Translations under genes and position numbers: made by a program
Virus record (IMG/VR): IMGVR_UViG_3300046492_000266
Coordinates: 1 to 32,067 of that record
Origin: a virus
DNA length: 32,067 nucleotides
Direction: 5' to 3' (one strand)
Part shown: positions 1 to 7,493 of the stretch, one piece after another
Layout: every line of letters begins with the position of its first letter
How positions within the stretch are numbered: the stretch's first letter is position 1
Notes under the pieces: model-generated
Seen by the model: the letters and a program-made list of their open reading frames with translations, nothing else
What the model was told of the DNA's origin: nothing
The model's database searches: none

Positions 1-721
1 TGCACTGCTGCGAGGTCTTGCGGTCGAGCGTCGACACCCAGCGATAGCCCAGCACCACATCGCTGTTGGCCTTCAGCGTTTCCATCCGGGCCGTGGTGGC
101 CACATGTTGGATCGCAGTCTGCACCACAGAGGCGGCGTTGCGGTTACTCACCGCCAAGACGCCGTCCGTGAAGTTCTGCGCCGCGGTGCCGCGGATAGCC
201 TGGATGATCTGAGCGTTGGTCTGGCCTTGGCCGAAGCCGAGGCGGATAGTGTTCGTGACCCGCATCGTCTCTGTACGCGTCCAGCCGCTGACGAAACTCT
301 TCAGCAGCTTGCCGCCGTCGATGCCTTTCACTTGGAGCGGATAGGAAAACACCGCCGCACGGATCACGGTATTGCTCGGCACCACTGCGTCGATGGACAG
401 CGCATTGCTCAGACTGTTTGCCTCAAAGGTAGACTCATACAGCGCGATATCGACCAGATCGGCCTGCACCAGGTCGCCGTAGGCCTTGTAGATCTCCAGC
501 AGCTTGCCGTCCACCCGAACCAGGAACTGCTCAAGACGGTCGCGGCTGTAAGTGGTCAGCTCCTTGCGGGTCAACTGCTCCCGCACCAGCCTGTCGATCT
601 GCCGCAGGTACTTCTCGAACTTCTTGACCTCGCCGGCCTTAAGCCGCTCCAGCATTACCGAGTGGCGGGTCGTCTGCTCCAGCAGTTGGCTGTCCGCCTG
701 CGCCTGGTTTGTCGATGGCAT
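1..721 (-). CDS. Minor head protein, phage Mu F-like (partial)
   Basis: Leftward reading frame open from an ATG at 721 to the window edge, so the C-terminus is missing. About 240 residues are visible: an N-terminal helical stretch rich in charged residues and a segment (FGQGQTNAQIIQAIRG, then residues near RKTSQQC at the edge) that resembles the Mu gpF/SPP1 gp7 head morphogenesis family. These proteins are minor capsid components that accompany the portal in the prohead. The start lies inside the 3' end of the portal gene (83 bp overlap), consistent with translational coupling. Family assignment rests on motif feel and on position directly after the portal. Confidence 0.75.
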   Translation of the reverse strand, partial: MPSTNQAQADSQLLEQTTRHSVMLERLKAGEVKKFEKYLRQIDRLVREQLTRKELTTYSRDRLEQFLVRVDGKLLEIYKAYGDLVQADLVDIALYESTFEANSLSNALSIDAVVPSNTVIRAAVFSYPLQVKGIDGGKLLKSFVSGWTRTETMRVTNTIRLGFGQGQTNAQIIQAIRGTAAQNFTDGVLAVSNRNAASVVQTAIQHVATTARMETLKANSDVVLGYRWVSTLDRKTSQQC

Positions 722-2099
722 TGTCTTTGTCCAAGTTGATGCCGGCCGACTCGCGCTCATCGCTGATCAGGTCGGCTTCGTCTTCGTATGGGCGGTCCGG
801 CAGTTTGCCGGTGGTGAGGTATTGCCAGTAGGTGTCGGCGCTGATCGTGCCGGCCATCACGCCTTTCAGCAGCTCGGCAAGCACCTGGGCGTTCACCTCA
901 GGCGTCACGAACTCTGGGTTCACCTTGAACTTGATCTGCTTGGGGTCGTAGCCCTTCCACTCAGCGGCGTATCGCAGACCCTGCTCTACCGCCTCGGCCA
1001 CCGTAATGACGATGCTGTGTAGCGTGGCGTGCTGATCGTTTTGGCGGGTCTTGCGGGCCTCGCCCGACTCGGTGCCGCCCACGTCCATGACCTTGGCACC
1101 GGCTTCAAGCGCGGCGTTCTTCTGGTCATCCATGGCTTTGCGGACGGCTTCGACGCCTGCCCCCTGGAACTCCAAGTAGCCACACGAACCGCTCGGACCT
1201 AAGTCCCATGCAGCTGATGGGCCAGTTACGCTTAGTTCGACCGACTCATCCATGCCGGCAACCCAAGGTTGCGGGTGACTGGTCTGGTGTAGCGCAGTGA
1301 AGTAGTCAGCGCTCAGCTGGTAGGACTTCAACGCGGCGCGCGCCATTGTGAGCAGTGGAACCTCGTCCACTTCTGGCGAATTGTCGGTCGAGCCGCAATA
1401 GATCACCGGTAGGTAGGACAGGCCTTTGACCAGTCGGTTGTCGGTGCCGGTGGTGCCGAGGGGTTTCTCCTCCTCGACAATGTCGCCACCTTCGTTCCGC
1501 ACAGCGGTGTAACAGGTTTCGCCTTGCATGAAGAACTCGCGGAACACCGTGTCGCAGTCGTGGCTGTAGCGGTCGCCGCCCTTCTTGCGGAACTCCCGGA
1601 AAACCGAGAGCACCAGATCTTGCCGACCACCCTGATCAGCAGTGTCCCAATTGATTGCGTTGCGCGTGGCATACGTCGAGAAGTACGGTTCGCCGCGCTC
1701 ATCGATGTTCACCACCAACGGGACGCGGCCGTGTGAAATAGCCTGGCGCACCATGCGGAAGAACAGTTGCTTCAGACCGAAGCCATCAGAGGTGGCATTG
1801 TCCTCAAGCCCCTTCAGGCCGGCGGGCAGTTCAATTTCCGGGATCAGTCGCGAGACTAGGCCCATCATTGAACGCAGCGAGTCACGCACCCAGTGTTCGT
1901 ACTGAGCCCGGTTCGTGTAGTTCTCGTAGAGGTACTTGTTGCCCGCACCGTCGAGCTTCTCTGCTTCAACCATACCGCTCGGCTTGGGCAGGTTGCGCTC
2001 GTTACGCTTGACGGCGCACTCACCCTCGAGCGCGTCGTCCATCATTTCCCACTCGGCGATGTGCGCGGCGTAGTCGGGGTTTGTCGATTGCACTGGCAT
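639..2099 (-). CDS. Phage portal protein, DUF4055 type
   Basis: A 486-aa protein that would form the dodecameric portal ring through which DNA enters the prohead. The start is taken at the ATG at 2099, which overlaps the terL stop codon by one base (TGATG); a longer frame to 2153 would run into terL. The sequence (for instance EWEMMDDALEGE near the N-terminus, a YLYENYTNRAQYEHWV segment, and a PVIYCGSTDN segment) fits the DUF4055 portal family. It sits between the large terminase and the minor head protein, the standard portal position. The extreme C-terminus is Gly/Ala/Pro rich and overlaps the next gene. Confidence 0.85.
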   Translation of the reverse strand: MPVQSTNPDYAAHIAEWEMMDDALEGECAVKRNERNLPKPSGMVEAEKLDGAGNKYLYENYTNRAQYEHWVRDSLRSMMGLVSRLIPEIELPAGLKGLEDNATSDGFGLKQLFFRMVRQAISHGRVPLVVNIDERGEPYFSTYATRNAINWDTADQGGRQDLVLSVFREFRKKGGDRYSHDCDTVFREFFMQGETCYTAVRNEGGDIVEEEKPLGTTGTDNRLVKGLSYLPVIYCGSTDNSPEVDEVPLLTMARAALKSYQLSADYFTALHQTSHPQPWVAGMDESVELSVTGPSAAWDLGPSGSCGYLEFQGAGVEAVRKAMDDQKNAALEAGAKVMDVGGTESGEARKTRQNDQHATLHSIVITVAEAVEQGLRYAAEWKGYDPKQIKFKVNPEFVTPEVNAQVLAELLKGVMAGTISADTYWQYLTTGKLPDRPYEDEADLISDERESAGINLDKDNAIDKPGAGGQPTAGADDPPLGNAGAA

Positions 2100-3436
2100 C
2101 AGGCCAAGCCTCCAATTCGGCGTGTTCCGCCTGTGCGTTTGATGCACGGCCACTCAACGTCGATGCAATAGCCGATCGCCGTGGTGATGTGCTGGTAGTC
2201 GTTTTTCTGGTCTTCCTGAAACGTCGATCCCGCCTGAAGCTGAACCGTGCTCAATCCCTTGTGGCACCAGGGCGCTGTAACAGGGTTGATGAACAGGCTG
2301 GTTTCGCCTGACGCGGTCAGGATCTTTGCCCGAACGGCGTTCTGCCGATCCTTGATGGACGGGTGTGCCGGCTTGACCTTGCGCGTGTACGTCCAGCCAT
2401 TGGCCTTCAGCACGCCCTCAATGTCGGTGTAGTCAGAGGCGTGGCCATGTTTTTCGCCAGCCTTGCCCGCAGGGTCACCGTAGATCAGGACGTGCTTGTT
2501 CTTGTGATCCTTGAACTTGTCCACGAATTCAGCAGCAGACTGCTTCGATACCGCGCTGATCAGCACGATCTCATCCAGCAGATAAAGGTCTTTGCCGTCG
2601 TTGCGCCGGACACCGATCGCGGATGACAGGGGCGTGAAGTTCTGGTCGTGCATCCACATCAGCTGCTCATGCGGCTCTATGGTGGCGTTGGTGGTATTCG
2701 CCTTGCTGTAGTCCTCGTAGATCCGGCCCGACGCCGTTTCGAACGACGCTTCAAATTCTTGCTTGAACTGCTTTGCCGACATGGCCCGCTTCATTGCGTC
2801 CATCACATCGGGCGGCAGGATCTCGGCCGACTTCCAATGGAACACCCGGAAGTTAGGGTCATTGCCCGACTCAGCCTGCATGCACAGGTCGTAGTAGTGG
2901 TTCAGGCCGTCCGGAACGCCGAGCAGCCAGCACCAGGCTCGGTAATCCGGCATGGTCGGGTTGACGGTGTTCAGCGCTGGCAGAATGTTGGCCTCCCAGG
3001 CATCCGGCTTGATGTCGGCGAATTCGTCAATGCCCCCGCCAGTCCATGGAATACCCTCAATCCGCTGCGGCTTGTCCAGGCCGATGACGTGAATCTCGCT
3101 GCCGTTGTCCAGGTAGATGATCAGGTCGGACTCGGAGGGTCGGCGGCTGTGCATGCAGCTCAGCGTGAAGGCCTTCAGGTCGTCCCAGAAGATCTTCTTT
3201 GCCTGGGCGTGCGTTGGTGCCGCGGCGAAGTACATACCGTTGTAAGCCGATGCCTGCTTAACAAGGAAACGCTTGAACCGCTCGGTCTTGCCACTCCGTC
3301 GGCCAGCAGGCACCAAGGGGAAGCGAATGCCTTCCGATACCGCGGCCACCAGGGCAAGCTGCACCGCGTGATCCTTGAGCGGGTACCAGCGAGACAGCTG
3401 GCGATCCAGCATCAGGTTGCCGGTATTCGTGATCAT
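2099..3436 (-). CDS. terL: Terminase large subunit
   Basis: A 445-aa packaging motor: an N-terminal ATPase and a C-terminal nuclease that cuts the concatemer. Visible motifs: Walker A GRRSGKT at residues 45-51, Walker B with GIDEFAD at 135-141 (Asp137, Glu138), and nuclease acidic residues Asp264 (HDQNFTPLSS) and Asp321 (IYGDPAGKAG). The length matches phage TerL proteins of the Terminase_6 type. It overlaps terS by 4 bp (ATGA at 3433-3436) and the portal by 1 bp, so terS-terL-portal form a coupled unit. Confidence 0.95.
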   Translation of the reverse strand: MITNTGNLMLDRQLSRWYPLKDHAVQLALVAAVSEGIRFPLVPAGRRSGKTERFKRFLVKQASAYNGMYFAAAPTHAQAKKIFWDDLKAFTLSCMHSRRPSESDLIIYLDNGSEIHVIGLDKPQRIEGIPWTGGGIDEFADIKPDAWEANILPALNTVNPTMPDYRAWCWLLGVPDGLNHYYDLCMQAESGNDPNFRVFHWKSAEILPPDVMDAMKRAMSAKQFKQEFEASFETASGRIYEDYSKANTTNATIEPHEQLMWMHDQNFTPLSSAIGVRRNDGKDLYLLDEIVLISAVSKQSAAEFVDKFKDHKNKHVLIYGDPAGKAGEKHGHASDYTDIEGVLKANGWTYTRKVKPAHPSIKDRQNAVRAKILTASGETSLFINPVTAPWCHKGLSTVQLQAGSTFQEDQKNDYQHITTAIGYCIDVEWPCIKRTGGTRRIGGLA

Positions 3437-4053
3437 GAAGGCAGCCTCGCAATCAGATCAGCAAGTAGCTGGGCGCTGGAGTTGCCGCCGCCCTTCTCTA
3501 TCAGCTTCAACTCGGCGCGGCGCTTCTCGACTTCAAGGCGCTTCAGTTCAGCGTCGAGCTCGGCATGACCTGGCGCAGTGAACATTCCGAGGTGGCGACC
3601 TATATCGACCAGGGCTCCCTTCTTGTCGTGCAGCTTAACTTTCAGCCCGTCGCGCCCCTGGGATACCTCGGCAATTGCAGCGGCAGTCGCATCATCCACC
3701 TCGGTAGAGTCGATGAGCGCCAGGCCGTGGTACGGAACCATGTCTTCAGCCTCACCTTCATCGCCGTCGACCATGCGGACCTGCGTCTCGCCCCATCGAA
3801 CCACCTTGCGGATGTCGCTAAAGCCAATCTTTGCCAGCTCACGAAGAACCATGTCCTGGGTGATCTCTACCCGGCTCGACCGCGCTTTCATCCCCTTTTC
3901 AATTGCTGACTGGATGTCAGGTTTTGTCAGGTTCTCGTTGCTGATGGATCTGGCTGTCCTTGCGCTGTATCCCGCACGAATAGCGGCTTGCGTGGCATTC
4001 AGGTCTATCAGGTACTCGTCGACGAAGCGCTGCTGTTTTGCTGTCAGCGCCAT
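3433..4053 (-). CDS. terS: Terminase small subunit
   Basis: A 206-aa DNA-recognition subunit of the packaging enzyme. The N-terminus (LTAKQQRFVDEYLIDLNATQAA, IRAGYSARTARSISNENL) is the characteristic helix-turn-helix of the Terminase_2/TerS family, followed by a region with IGFSDIRKVV and a charged C-terminal helix (ELKRLEVEKRRAELKLIEKG) that probably oligomerises. It is the first of the packaging genes. About 430 bp separate it from the small ORF and lysis genes upstream, and a rightward gene (4158-4436) lies in that gap. Confidence 0.93.
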   Translation of the reverse strand: MALTAKQQRFVDEYLIDLNATQAAIRAGYSARTARSISNENLTKPDIQSAIEKGMKARSSRVEITQDMVLRELAKIGFSDIRKVVRWGETQVRMVDGDEGEAEDMVPYHGLALIDSTEVDDATAAAIAEVSQGRDGLKVKLHDKKGALVDIGRHLGMFTAPGHAELDAELKRLEVEKRRAELKLIEKGGGNSSAQLLADLIARLPS

Positions 4054-4157
4054 AGGGATTCCTTGAGACTGTGGTGCCTCGCTTGGGCAGTGCTTGAAAT
4101 GTTTAGGGTTCGTCGGTTATTCCTAGCAATCGGAATCACTGAACGGCGGAGACATTA

Positions 4158-4436
4158 ATGAGCAACCTCGACATAACCGACTCAGACCGCAACTACATGA
4201 ATGAGATGCGAATGCTCGGCAAGGATCAGGATGGCAACGAAGTTATGGTGGGACTTACCCGAGAGGAAACATTGCGAGTGCTCGAGCACAATCGTCGATT
4301 CTTGGCCAACGATCGTGACAGGAACAAGGACGTTCGCGCCGACTACCTCAAGCTGCACGAAAAGCATGAGCGCGTGCGCATGCAAATTCTCTCAGCGGAA
4401 AACGAGGCGAGGAACTTGAAGGGGCCGCTGCACTAG
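4158..4436 (+). CDS. Small hypothetical protein on the strand opposite the late genes
   Basis: A 92-aa charged, mostly helical protein with no membrane segment (motifs such as LTREETLRVLEHNRRFL and YLKLHEKHERVRMQ suggest a coiled coil). A GGAG sequence lies 8 nt before the ATG. It points against the terminase and lysis genes and would collide with late transcription, so it may be expressed in the lysogen. I do not recognise its family. It could be a chance frame, but the balanced composition and ribosome site argue for a real gene. Confidence 0.6.
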   Translation: MSNLDITDSDRNYMNEMRMLGKDQDGNEVMVGLTREETLRVLEHNRRFLANDRDRNKDVRADYLKLHEKHERVRMQILSAENEARNLKGPLH

Positions 4437-4486
4437 CATCGACTAGGCTTCACTGAAACAAATTGTCTTCCGATGTGTGGGCACCG

Positions 4487-4714
4487 CTACCGACATATCC
4501 GCCGTAGTAAGAAGACCTTCACCTCACCCCATACAGGATGGAAGTCGACTGTCTCACCGTCGGACGCCTTGAGGGGCTGGTCGGCGACAACAGCAATACC
4601 TGCCTTGGTATCGCACCAGATCACATGGGTGACAGGCATCCCATCGACGAACACATGCCGCTGCCCACGGCCGTCATCCCAGCTGTGGACATGCTCGCCT
4701 GATTTGTCGGCCAT
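4487..4714 (-). CDS. Small hypothetical protein in the late operon
   Basis: A 75-aa protein (begins MADKSGEHVHSWDDGRGQRH). The ATG at 4714 is preferred to the longer frame from 4831 because an AAAGGT lies just upstream, and because the longer version would translate the palindromic element at 4725-4766 and enter Rz1. The sequence looks like a compact beta-rich domain (VFVDGMPVTHVIWCDTKAGIAVV). It lies between Rz1 and terS in the same direction. The family is not recognised. Confidence 0.6.
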   Translation of the reverse strand: MADKSGEHVHSWDDGRGQRHVFVDGMPVTHVIWCDTKAGIAVVADQPLKASDGETVDFHPVWGEVKVFLLRRICR

Positions 4715-4724
4715 ACCTTTATCC

Positions 4725-4766
4725 GTGTCGCGACACAATTTGCACTCTCGCGAAACGTGTCGCGAC
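4725..4766 (-). repeat. Palindromic element, copy C (between genes)
   Basis: A 42-bp hyphenated palindrome. On the minus strand GTCGCGACACGTTT is followed by 11 nt and then AAATTGTGTCGCGACAC. The perfect 12-bp palindrome GTGTCGCGACAC is at 4725-4736 and its 10-bp partner at 4757-4766. It starts directly after the Rz1 stop codon (4767-4769) and ends 10 nt before the next ATG. One frame would encode V-A-T-R-F-x5-V-S-R, the same peptide pattern as the two copies inside genes at 11.8 and 24.6 kb. Confidence 0.8.
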
Positions 4767-5039
4767 CTACTTGCTCTGACTGCGCTTGATCTGCGCGTCC
4801 ACCTGGTCAGCGCAAGTGTCGAGCAACTCAATAGCTCGATCCTTCAGCGCCCACACATCCCCGTTGAGTCGCAGATCCGTGTTATCGGTATCTATCCGCT
4901 CGCACGGGATCAGCTCAGGCGCTTCAATTCTTACCGCCTTTGCCTGGGTTACCACTGCTGGCTTTTCCGCGCAGGCCGTCAGGAAGAGGCTGAGCAGCCC
5001 AGTCACGAACAGGCTTGCTGTTGCGCTTGAGGTCTTCAA
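4767..5039 (-). CDS. Rz1-like outer-membrane spanin lipoprotein
   Basis: A 90-aa lipoprotein with a hydrophobic signal (SLFVTGLLSLFL) and lipobox LTAC ending at Cys23, so it would be lipidated and anchored in the outer membrane. Rz1 partners with the inner-membrane spanin Rz to fuse the two membranes at lysis. It begins inside the Rz gene in another frame (116 bp overlap, 4924-5039), the classic Rz/Rz1 layout. The C-terminal region is longer than in lambda Rz1 and contains two Cys besides the lipobox one. Confidence 0.85.
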   Translation of the reverse strand: MKTSSATASLFVTGLLSLFLTACAEKPAVVTQAKAVRIEAPELIPCERIDTDNTDLRLNGDVWALKDRAIELLDTCADQVDAQIKRSQSK

Positions 5040-5301
5040 AGTCTTTCCTCGCCTTTTTGGCTTTGTCTTCGCTGGCTTTGATTCGCTTGTTCAGGTCTTT
5101 CTGGTAGGCAGCGTTGCGCTGGGCTTCGGCAAGTAGCGTGGTGATGGTGGCCTGGCTTTCGACGTTGGCGTCGACCGCCTTCTGTTTCTCGCCGGCTTCG
5201 AACTTCACGTCGGCGCGCAGGGCGATCACCCGGTACTGCTGAATCCCGACGAGCAGGACAGCGACCAAGGCGATGATGATTGCAGCGGCGAAGGCTTTCA
5301 T
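4924..5301 (-). CDS. Rz-like inner-membrane spanin
   Basis: A 125-aa protein: one N-terminal membrane anchor (AAAIIIALVAVLLVGI, residues ~4-20), then a long periplasmic coiled coil (ADVKFEAGEKQKAVDANVES to AKKARKDFEDL). This is the Rz spanin design. The start at 5301 gives an ATGA overlap with the holin stop (5298-5301). The upstream 39 residues of the open frame are rejected because they lie inside the holin gene. Rz1 is nested in its 3' third. Confidence 0.85.
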   Translation of the reverse strand: MKAFAAAIIIALVAVLLVGIQQYRVIALRADVKFEAGEKQKAVDANVESQATITTLLAEAQRNAAYQKDLNKRIKASEDKAKKARKDFEDLKRNSKPVRDWAAQPLPDGLRGKASSGNPGKGGKN

Positions 5302-5621
5302 GCGGCATCCGCCTTGCGACCGAGGAAGCGGGTCACCAGTTCGCGTATGGCTGTCACGCCGAGGAAGCCGATCGTGCCACCGGCAGCGACCGACAAACTG
5401 GAAGGCCAGGCCATCCACTCAATAAGACTCGACGCGACCAAGCTCAGCGATCCACAGATCAGCGCCTCGAACACAATCCGGCGCTTACTGGTTTCCTTCG
5501 CGTCGTACATGACTCGAAGTAACGATACGGTGATGGACATGATCACGCCCTGCCAGAGCGGATTGCTCAACGCCAGCCAGATCTTGGCCCATGTGTCTGG
5601 CTTGTCAGGCATGTTTGGCAT
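5298..5621 (-). CDS. Holin-like membrane protein
   Basis: A 107-aa protein that probably forms inner-membrane lesions to start lysis. The start at 5621 has a strong ribosome site (GGGGGAGG, 8 nt upstream). Hydrophobic segments lie around residues 24-37 (LWQGVIMSITVSLL), 49-64 (IVFEALICGSLSLVAS) and 78-90 (LSVAAGGTIGFLG), so three membrane passes are likely, like class I holins and the lambda-S-type family. It is the first gene after the putative late promoter and is coupled to Rz. Confidence 0.8.
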   Translation of the reverse strand: MPNMPDKPDTWAKIWLALSNPLWQGVIMSITVSLLRVMYDAKETSKRRIVFEALICGSLSLVASSLIEWMAWPSSLSVAAGGTIGFLGVTAIRELVTRFLGRKADAA

Positions 5622-5709
5622 CCGGGTTGCCTCCCCCTTGGGGAGATTGATAAATCCGGCGTCCGCTGCACTCCCAGCTCGGGGCAATGGGTGTGGGGAG
5701 CCGAAAACG

Positions 5710-5733
5710 AAAAAGCCTCAGCGATGCTAAGGC
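5710..5733 (-). terminator. Terminator between late promoter and holin
   Basis: Read leftward, GCCTTAGC and GCTGAGGC form an 8-bp stem with one mismatch and an ATC loop, followed by TTTTTCGTTTT. It stands between a sigma70-like promoter and the lysis genes, as lambda tR' does, so it would need antitermination for late expression. Confidence 0.65.
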
Positions 5734-5764
5734 CCTGAATAGGCGCTAATCGAACAAGTAATTG

Positions 5765-5793
5765 ATTTAAATCAGTCGATTAAGAATTGTCAG
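5765..5793 (-). promoter_or_regulatory. Candidate late promoter (pR'-like)
   Basis: On the minus strand CTGACA (5793-5788) and TTAAAT (5770-5765) are separated by exactly 17 nt in an AT-rich gap with no genes. The predicted transcript starts near 5757, about 25 nt before the terminator, and leads into holin, spanins and packaging genes. Inferred from consensus only. Confidence 0.55.
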
Positions 5794-5860
5794 ACAATTT
5801 TTGGAATCTTTCTCATTGCGAAACATCACTTACTTCATGAGCCGAGAAGGAGCATGACTC

Positions 5861-6109
5861 GTGGGCAATGTTGATATTTTCGTGATTGAGTACAAACTTT
5901 ATGGAGAGCCGAAGTCTTTCGTCATCCGCTCGAAGCTGATGAACAACGCGGAGGCTTGGCAATGGGCGAGCTGCGACGCTGGCATCGCTCCGATACCAAA
6001 GCCGGGACGGCCTCCACTGAGACGGTTTTCAAAACCCATGGCGGAACGTTTCGGGATCACCGACGTAAAGTGGCGTGAGTCCGTACCCGTCACGTGGGAG
6101 GAGGTCTGA
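5861..6109 (+). CDS. DUF6555-like small protein
   Basis: An 82-aa protein starting at GTG 5861, with AAGGAG about 8 nt upstream. The middle part (YKLYGEPKSFVIRSKLMNNA, then EAWQWASCDAGI, then IPKPGRPPLRRFSKPMAERFGI) resembles small Pseudomonas proteins that I recall as DUF6555; their function is unknown. It points away from the late promoter, and a further small gene follows at 6114, so the two may form a short unit expressed apart from the late genes. Confidence 0.65.
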   Translation: MGNVDIFVIEYKLYGEPKSFVIRSKLMNNAEAWQWASCDAGIAPIPKPGRPPLRRFSKPMAERFGITDVKWRESVPVTWEEV

Positions 6110-6113
6110 ACAG

Positions 6114-6353
6114 ATGTTGGAGAGCATCTTAGGGTTATCAGATAGAGACTTTTGGGATGAACAAATCGCTGCCAATACAGAAATGTTTCGCCAGGCCGAT
6201 CTGCTCGATGAAGCTGCGTACAAAATCATCGAAGTAGATAACGGAAGTCCTGATGCGTGGGCGCGGTTTACGGAGGCGAAGGCCCAAGCCGATCGCCGAC
6301 GAACAGACGCTTACCGCGACTGGATGCGCATCAAGCGGGCGATGAAAAAATAG
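6114..6353 (+). CDS. Small hypothetical helical protein
   Basis: A 79-aa protein beginning MLESILGLSDRDFWDEQIAA, entirely helical and charged in appearance, with many Ala, Arg and Asp residues. Start chosen at 6114, where GGAGG(AGG) lies about 9-12 nt upstream; the frame upstream overlaps the previous gene. It follows the DUF6555-like gene with a 4-nt gap. A GC hairpin follows directly after its stop. The family is not recognised. Confidence 0.6.
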   Translation: MLESILGLSDRDFWDEQIAANTEMFRQADLLDEAAYKIIEVDNGSPDAWARFTEAKAQADRRRTDAYRDWMRIKRAMKK

Positions 6354-6357
6354 CTAC

Positions 6358-6378
6358 GCCCGCCGTTCGGCGGGCTTG
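6358..6378 (+). terminator. Hairpin after the 6114-6353 gene
   Basis: GCCCGCC, loop GTTC, then GGCGGGC and TTGTCC. A strong 7-bp GC stem but a poor T tract, so termination may be weak. Confidence 0.55.
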
Positions 6379-6404
6379 TCCTGCTACAGGTGAATCTGAG
6401 GCAT

Positions 6405-6427
6405 AAAAAGCCCGCACTTGGCGGGCT
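6405..6427 (-). terminator. Terminator for the 6445-6747 gene
   Basis: On the minus strand AGCCCGC, a 5-nt loop, GCGGGCT, then TTTT. It sits 18 bp past the stop codon of the leftward acidic-protein gene. Confidence 0.75.
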
Positions 6428-6444
6428 AAGAGATATTTCGTTTT

Positions 6445-6747
6445 TCAGGCGCCGGATTCAGGATCGCTCGCAGGTACACCGCGTGGCTCCTTATCTTCGT
6501 CGCCTTGGTCATTCATTTGCTGATCAGCATCACCAGCCGCACCGCCGTTATCGCGCCCCGTCTGGGCGTCTTGGTCGGAACCTGGGTTACCAGGTGGTGG
6601 ATTCCAATCTTCTGGCCTCTCGTCAGCGCCCTGCTTTGGCTCAGATTCAGCCTGCTCAAGACCGGAATCACGACCTTCGCCAGATTCTGGTGCTTTCTCG
6701 TCGGGCCCGGGGTATGGCGCTTCAGGGCCGTTGTTGTCGTCAATCAT
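6445..6747 (-). CDS. Acidic, probably disordered small protein
   Basis: A 100-aa protein with extremely biased composition: Asp, Glu, Gly, Pro, Gln and Asn make up most residues (segments like PEAPYPGPDEKAPESGEG and DQQMNDQGDEDKEPRG), and there is almost no hydrophobic core. ATG at 6747, with GGAG about 7 nt before it, and its own terminator. It could be an intrinsically disordered or nucleic-acid-mimicking protein. It lies after the Q-position gene, but a terminator at 6839-6867 separates them. No family recognised. Confidence 0.5.
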   Translation of the reverse strand: MIDDNNGPEAPYPGPDEKAPESGEGRDSGLEQAESEPKQGADERPEDWNPPPGNPGSDQDAQTGRDNGGAAGDADQQMNDQGDEDKEPRGVPASDPESGA

Positions 6748-6838
6748 CACTTTCTCCCGTCAGTGGCGCAGGGTCTGCGCATACAACTGAGAGGAGCTGC
6801 TCAAACAGGGAGTGCGATCAGCTCGACGAGCGGGCATG

Positions 6839-6867
6839 AAAAAGCCCCGTTCAAAGACGAGGCTTTT
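6839..6867 (-). terminator. Terminator after the Q-position gene
   Basis: AAAAAGCC and GGCTTTT with inner CG pairs form a hairpin with an A tract on one side and a T tract on the other, so it can work both ways. On the minus strand it would end the early-right operon about 80 bp past its last gene. Confidence 0.65.
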
Positions 6868-6947
6868 CTGTGTCAATCCCTAACGCGCAAGATCGACAGG
6901 ATGGGTAAATATTCTCTCACTTTCTCACTCATTGCAATGGCTTTTTG

Positions 6948-7493
6948 CTACGCCGCGCAACTTTCGATCAAACCCTCCGCATCGAGCAGTTCCTGCGCCG
7001 CTGTGAGCGCCTCATTTACTTGATCGTCCAGAGCCTTGCGAATCGAAGAGCGCCACCGATAACGGGTCGATTCCGGCTTGCCGTCGTTGCCCCAGTTGGT
7101 GATGTCGTACCAGGCGGCCGGCAGTACGGAGGCAGAACGCTTACCCTCAGCACCGGCAACTTGAGGAATTGCCCAGGTCAGCACTGCACATTCCCGGAAG
7201 CGCTTCGGCGCTGGCGTCTTCACCGAGTTGAGCAGCTCCAGAATGGCGCCGTGCTTACGCTCCTCGTGGGTGGAGTACTTCGCTACGAGTGCACGCCAGT
7301 GAGCTGGAGTTAGCGATTTGTGCAGCCGACCAAACACCCAACAGTCCTGCAGGAGCGCCGCCTCCTTACCTACGATCTCTCCTTTCTGCTTGGCGCACTG
7401 CACCTTAGGCTCAAAGTCGCAGCCACCGGTGGAGCTGATTGTCTCGGCGGCCAAGGCTCGGACTACGGCGGAAATCACATTGCGATAAGTCAT
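6948..7493 (-). CDS. Last gene of early-right operon, Q-position protein
   Basis: A 181-aa soluble protein starting MTYRNVISAVVRALAAE. The ATG at 7493 overlaps the NinG stop by 4 bp; the longer open frame lies inside ninG. Visible blocks: a Cys pair (CDFEPKVQC, ~25-33), a stretch with LTPAHWRALVAKYSTHEERK, and a Trp/Tyr-rich segment (AAWYDITNWGNDGKPESTRY). In lambdoid phages this position, last in the nin region and facing a promoter-terminator leader, belongs to the late antiterminator Q. I do not recognise it as any Q family, so the role is inferred from position alone. Confidence 0.75.
   Translation of the reverse strand: MTYRNVISAVVRALAAETISSTGGCDFEPKVQCAKQKGEIVGKEAALLQDCWVFGRLHKSLTPAHWRALVAKYSTHEERKHGAILELLNSVKTPAPKRFRECAVLTWAIPQVAGAEGKRSASVLPAAWYDITNWGNDGKPESTRYRWRSSIRKALDDQVNEALTAAQELLDAEGLIESCAA

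Noticed and set aside
104-739. Rightward 211-codon open frame across the minor head gene
   Set aside because: Exact antisense of the head protein, with arginine/leucine-rich nonsense composition and no ribosome site; typical GC-rich shadow frame.
2648-3568. Rightward 306-codon open frame opposite terL and terS
   Set aside because: Antisense to a terminase with all motifs in place; the frame crosses two real genes and has no domain.
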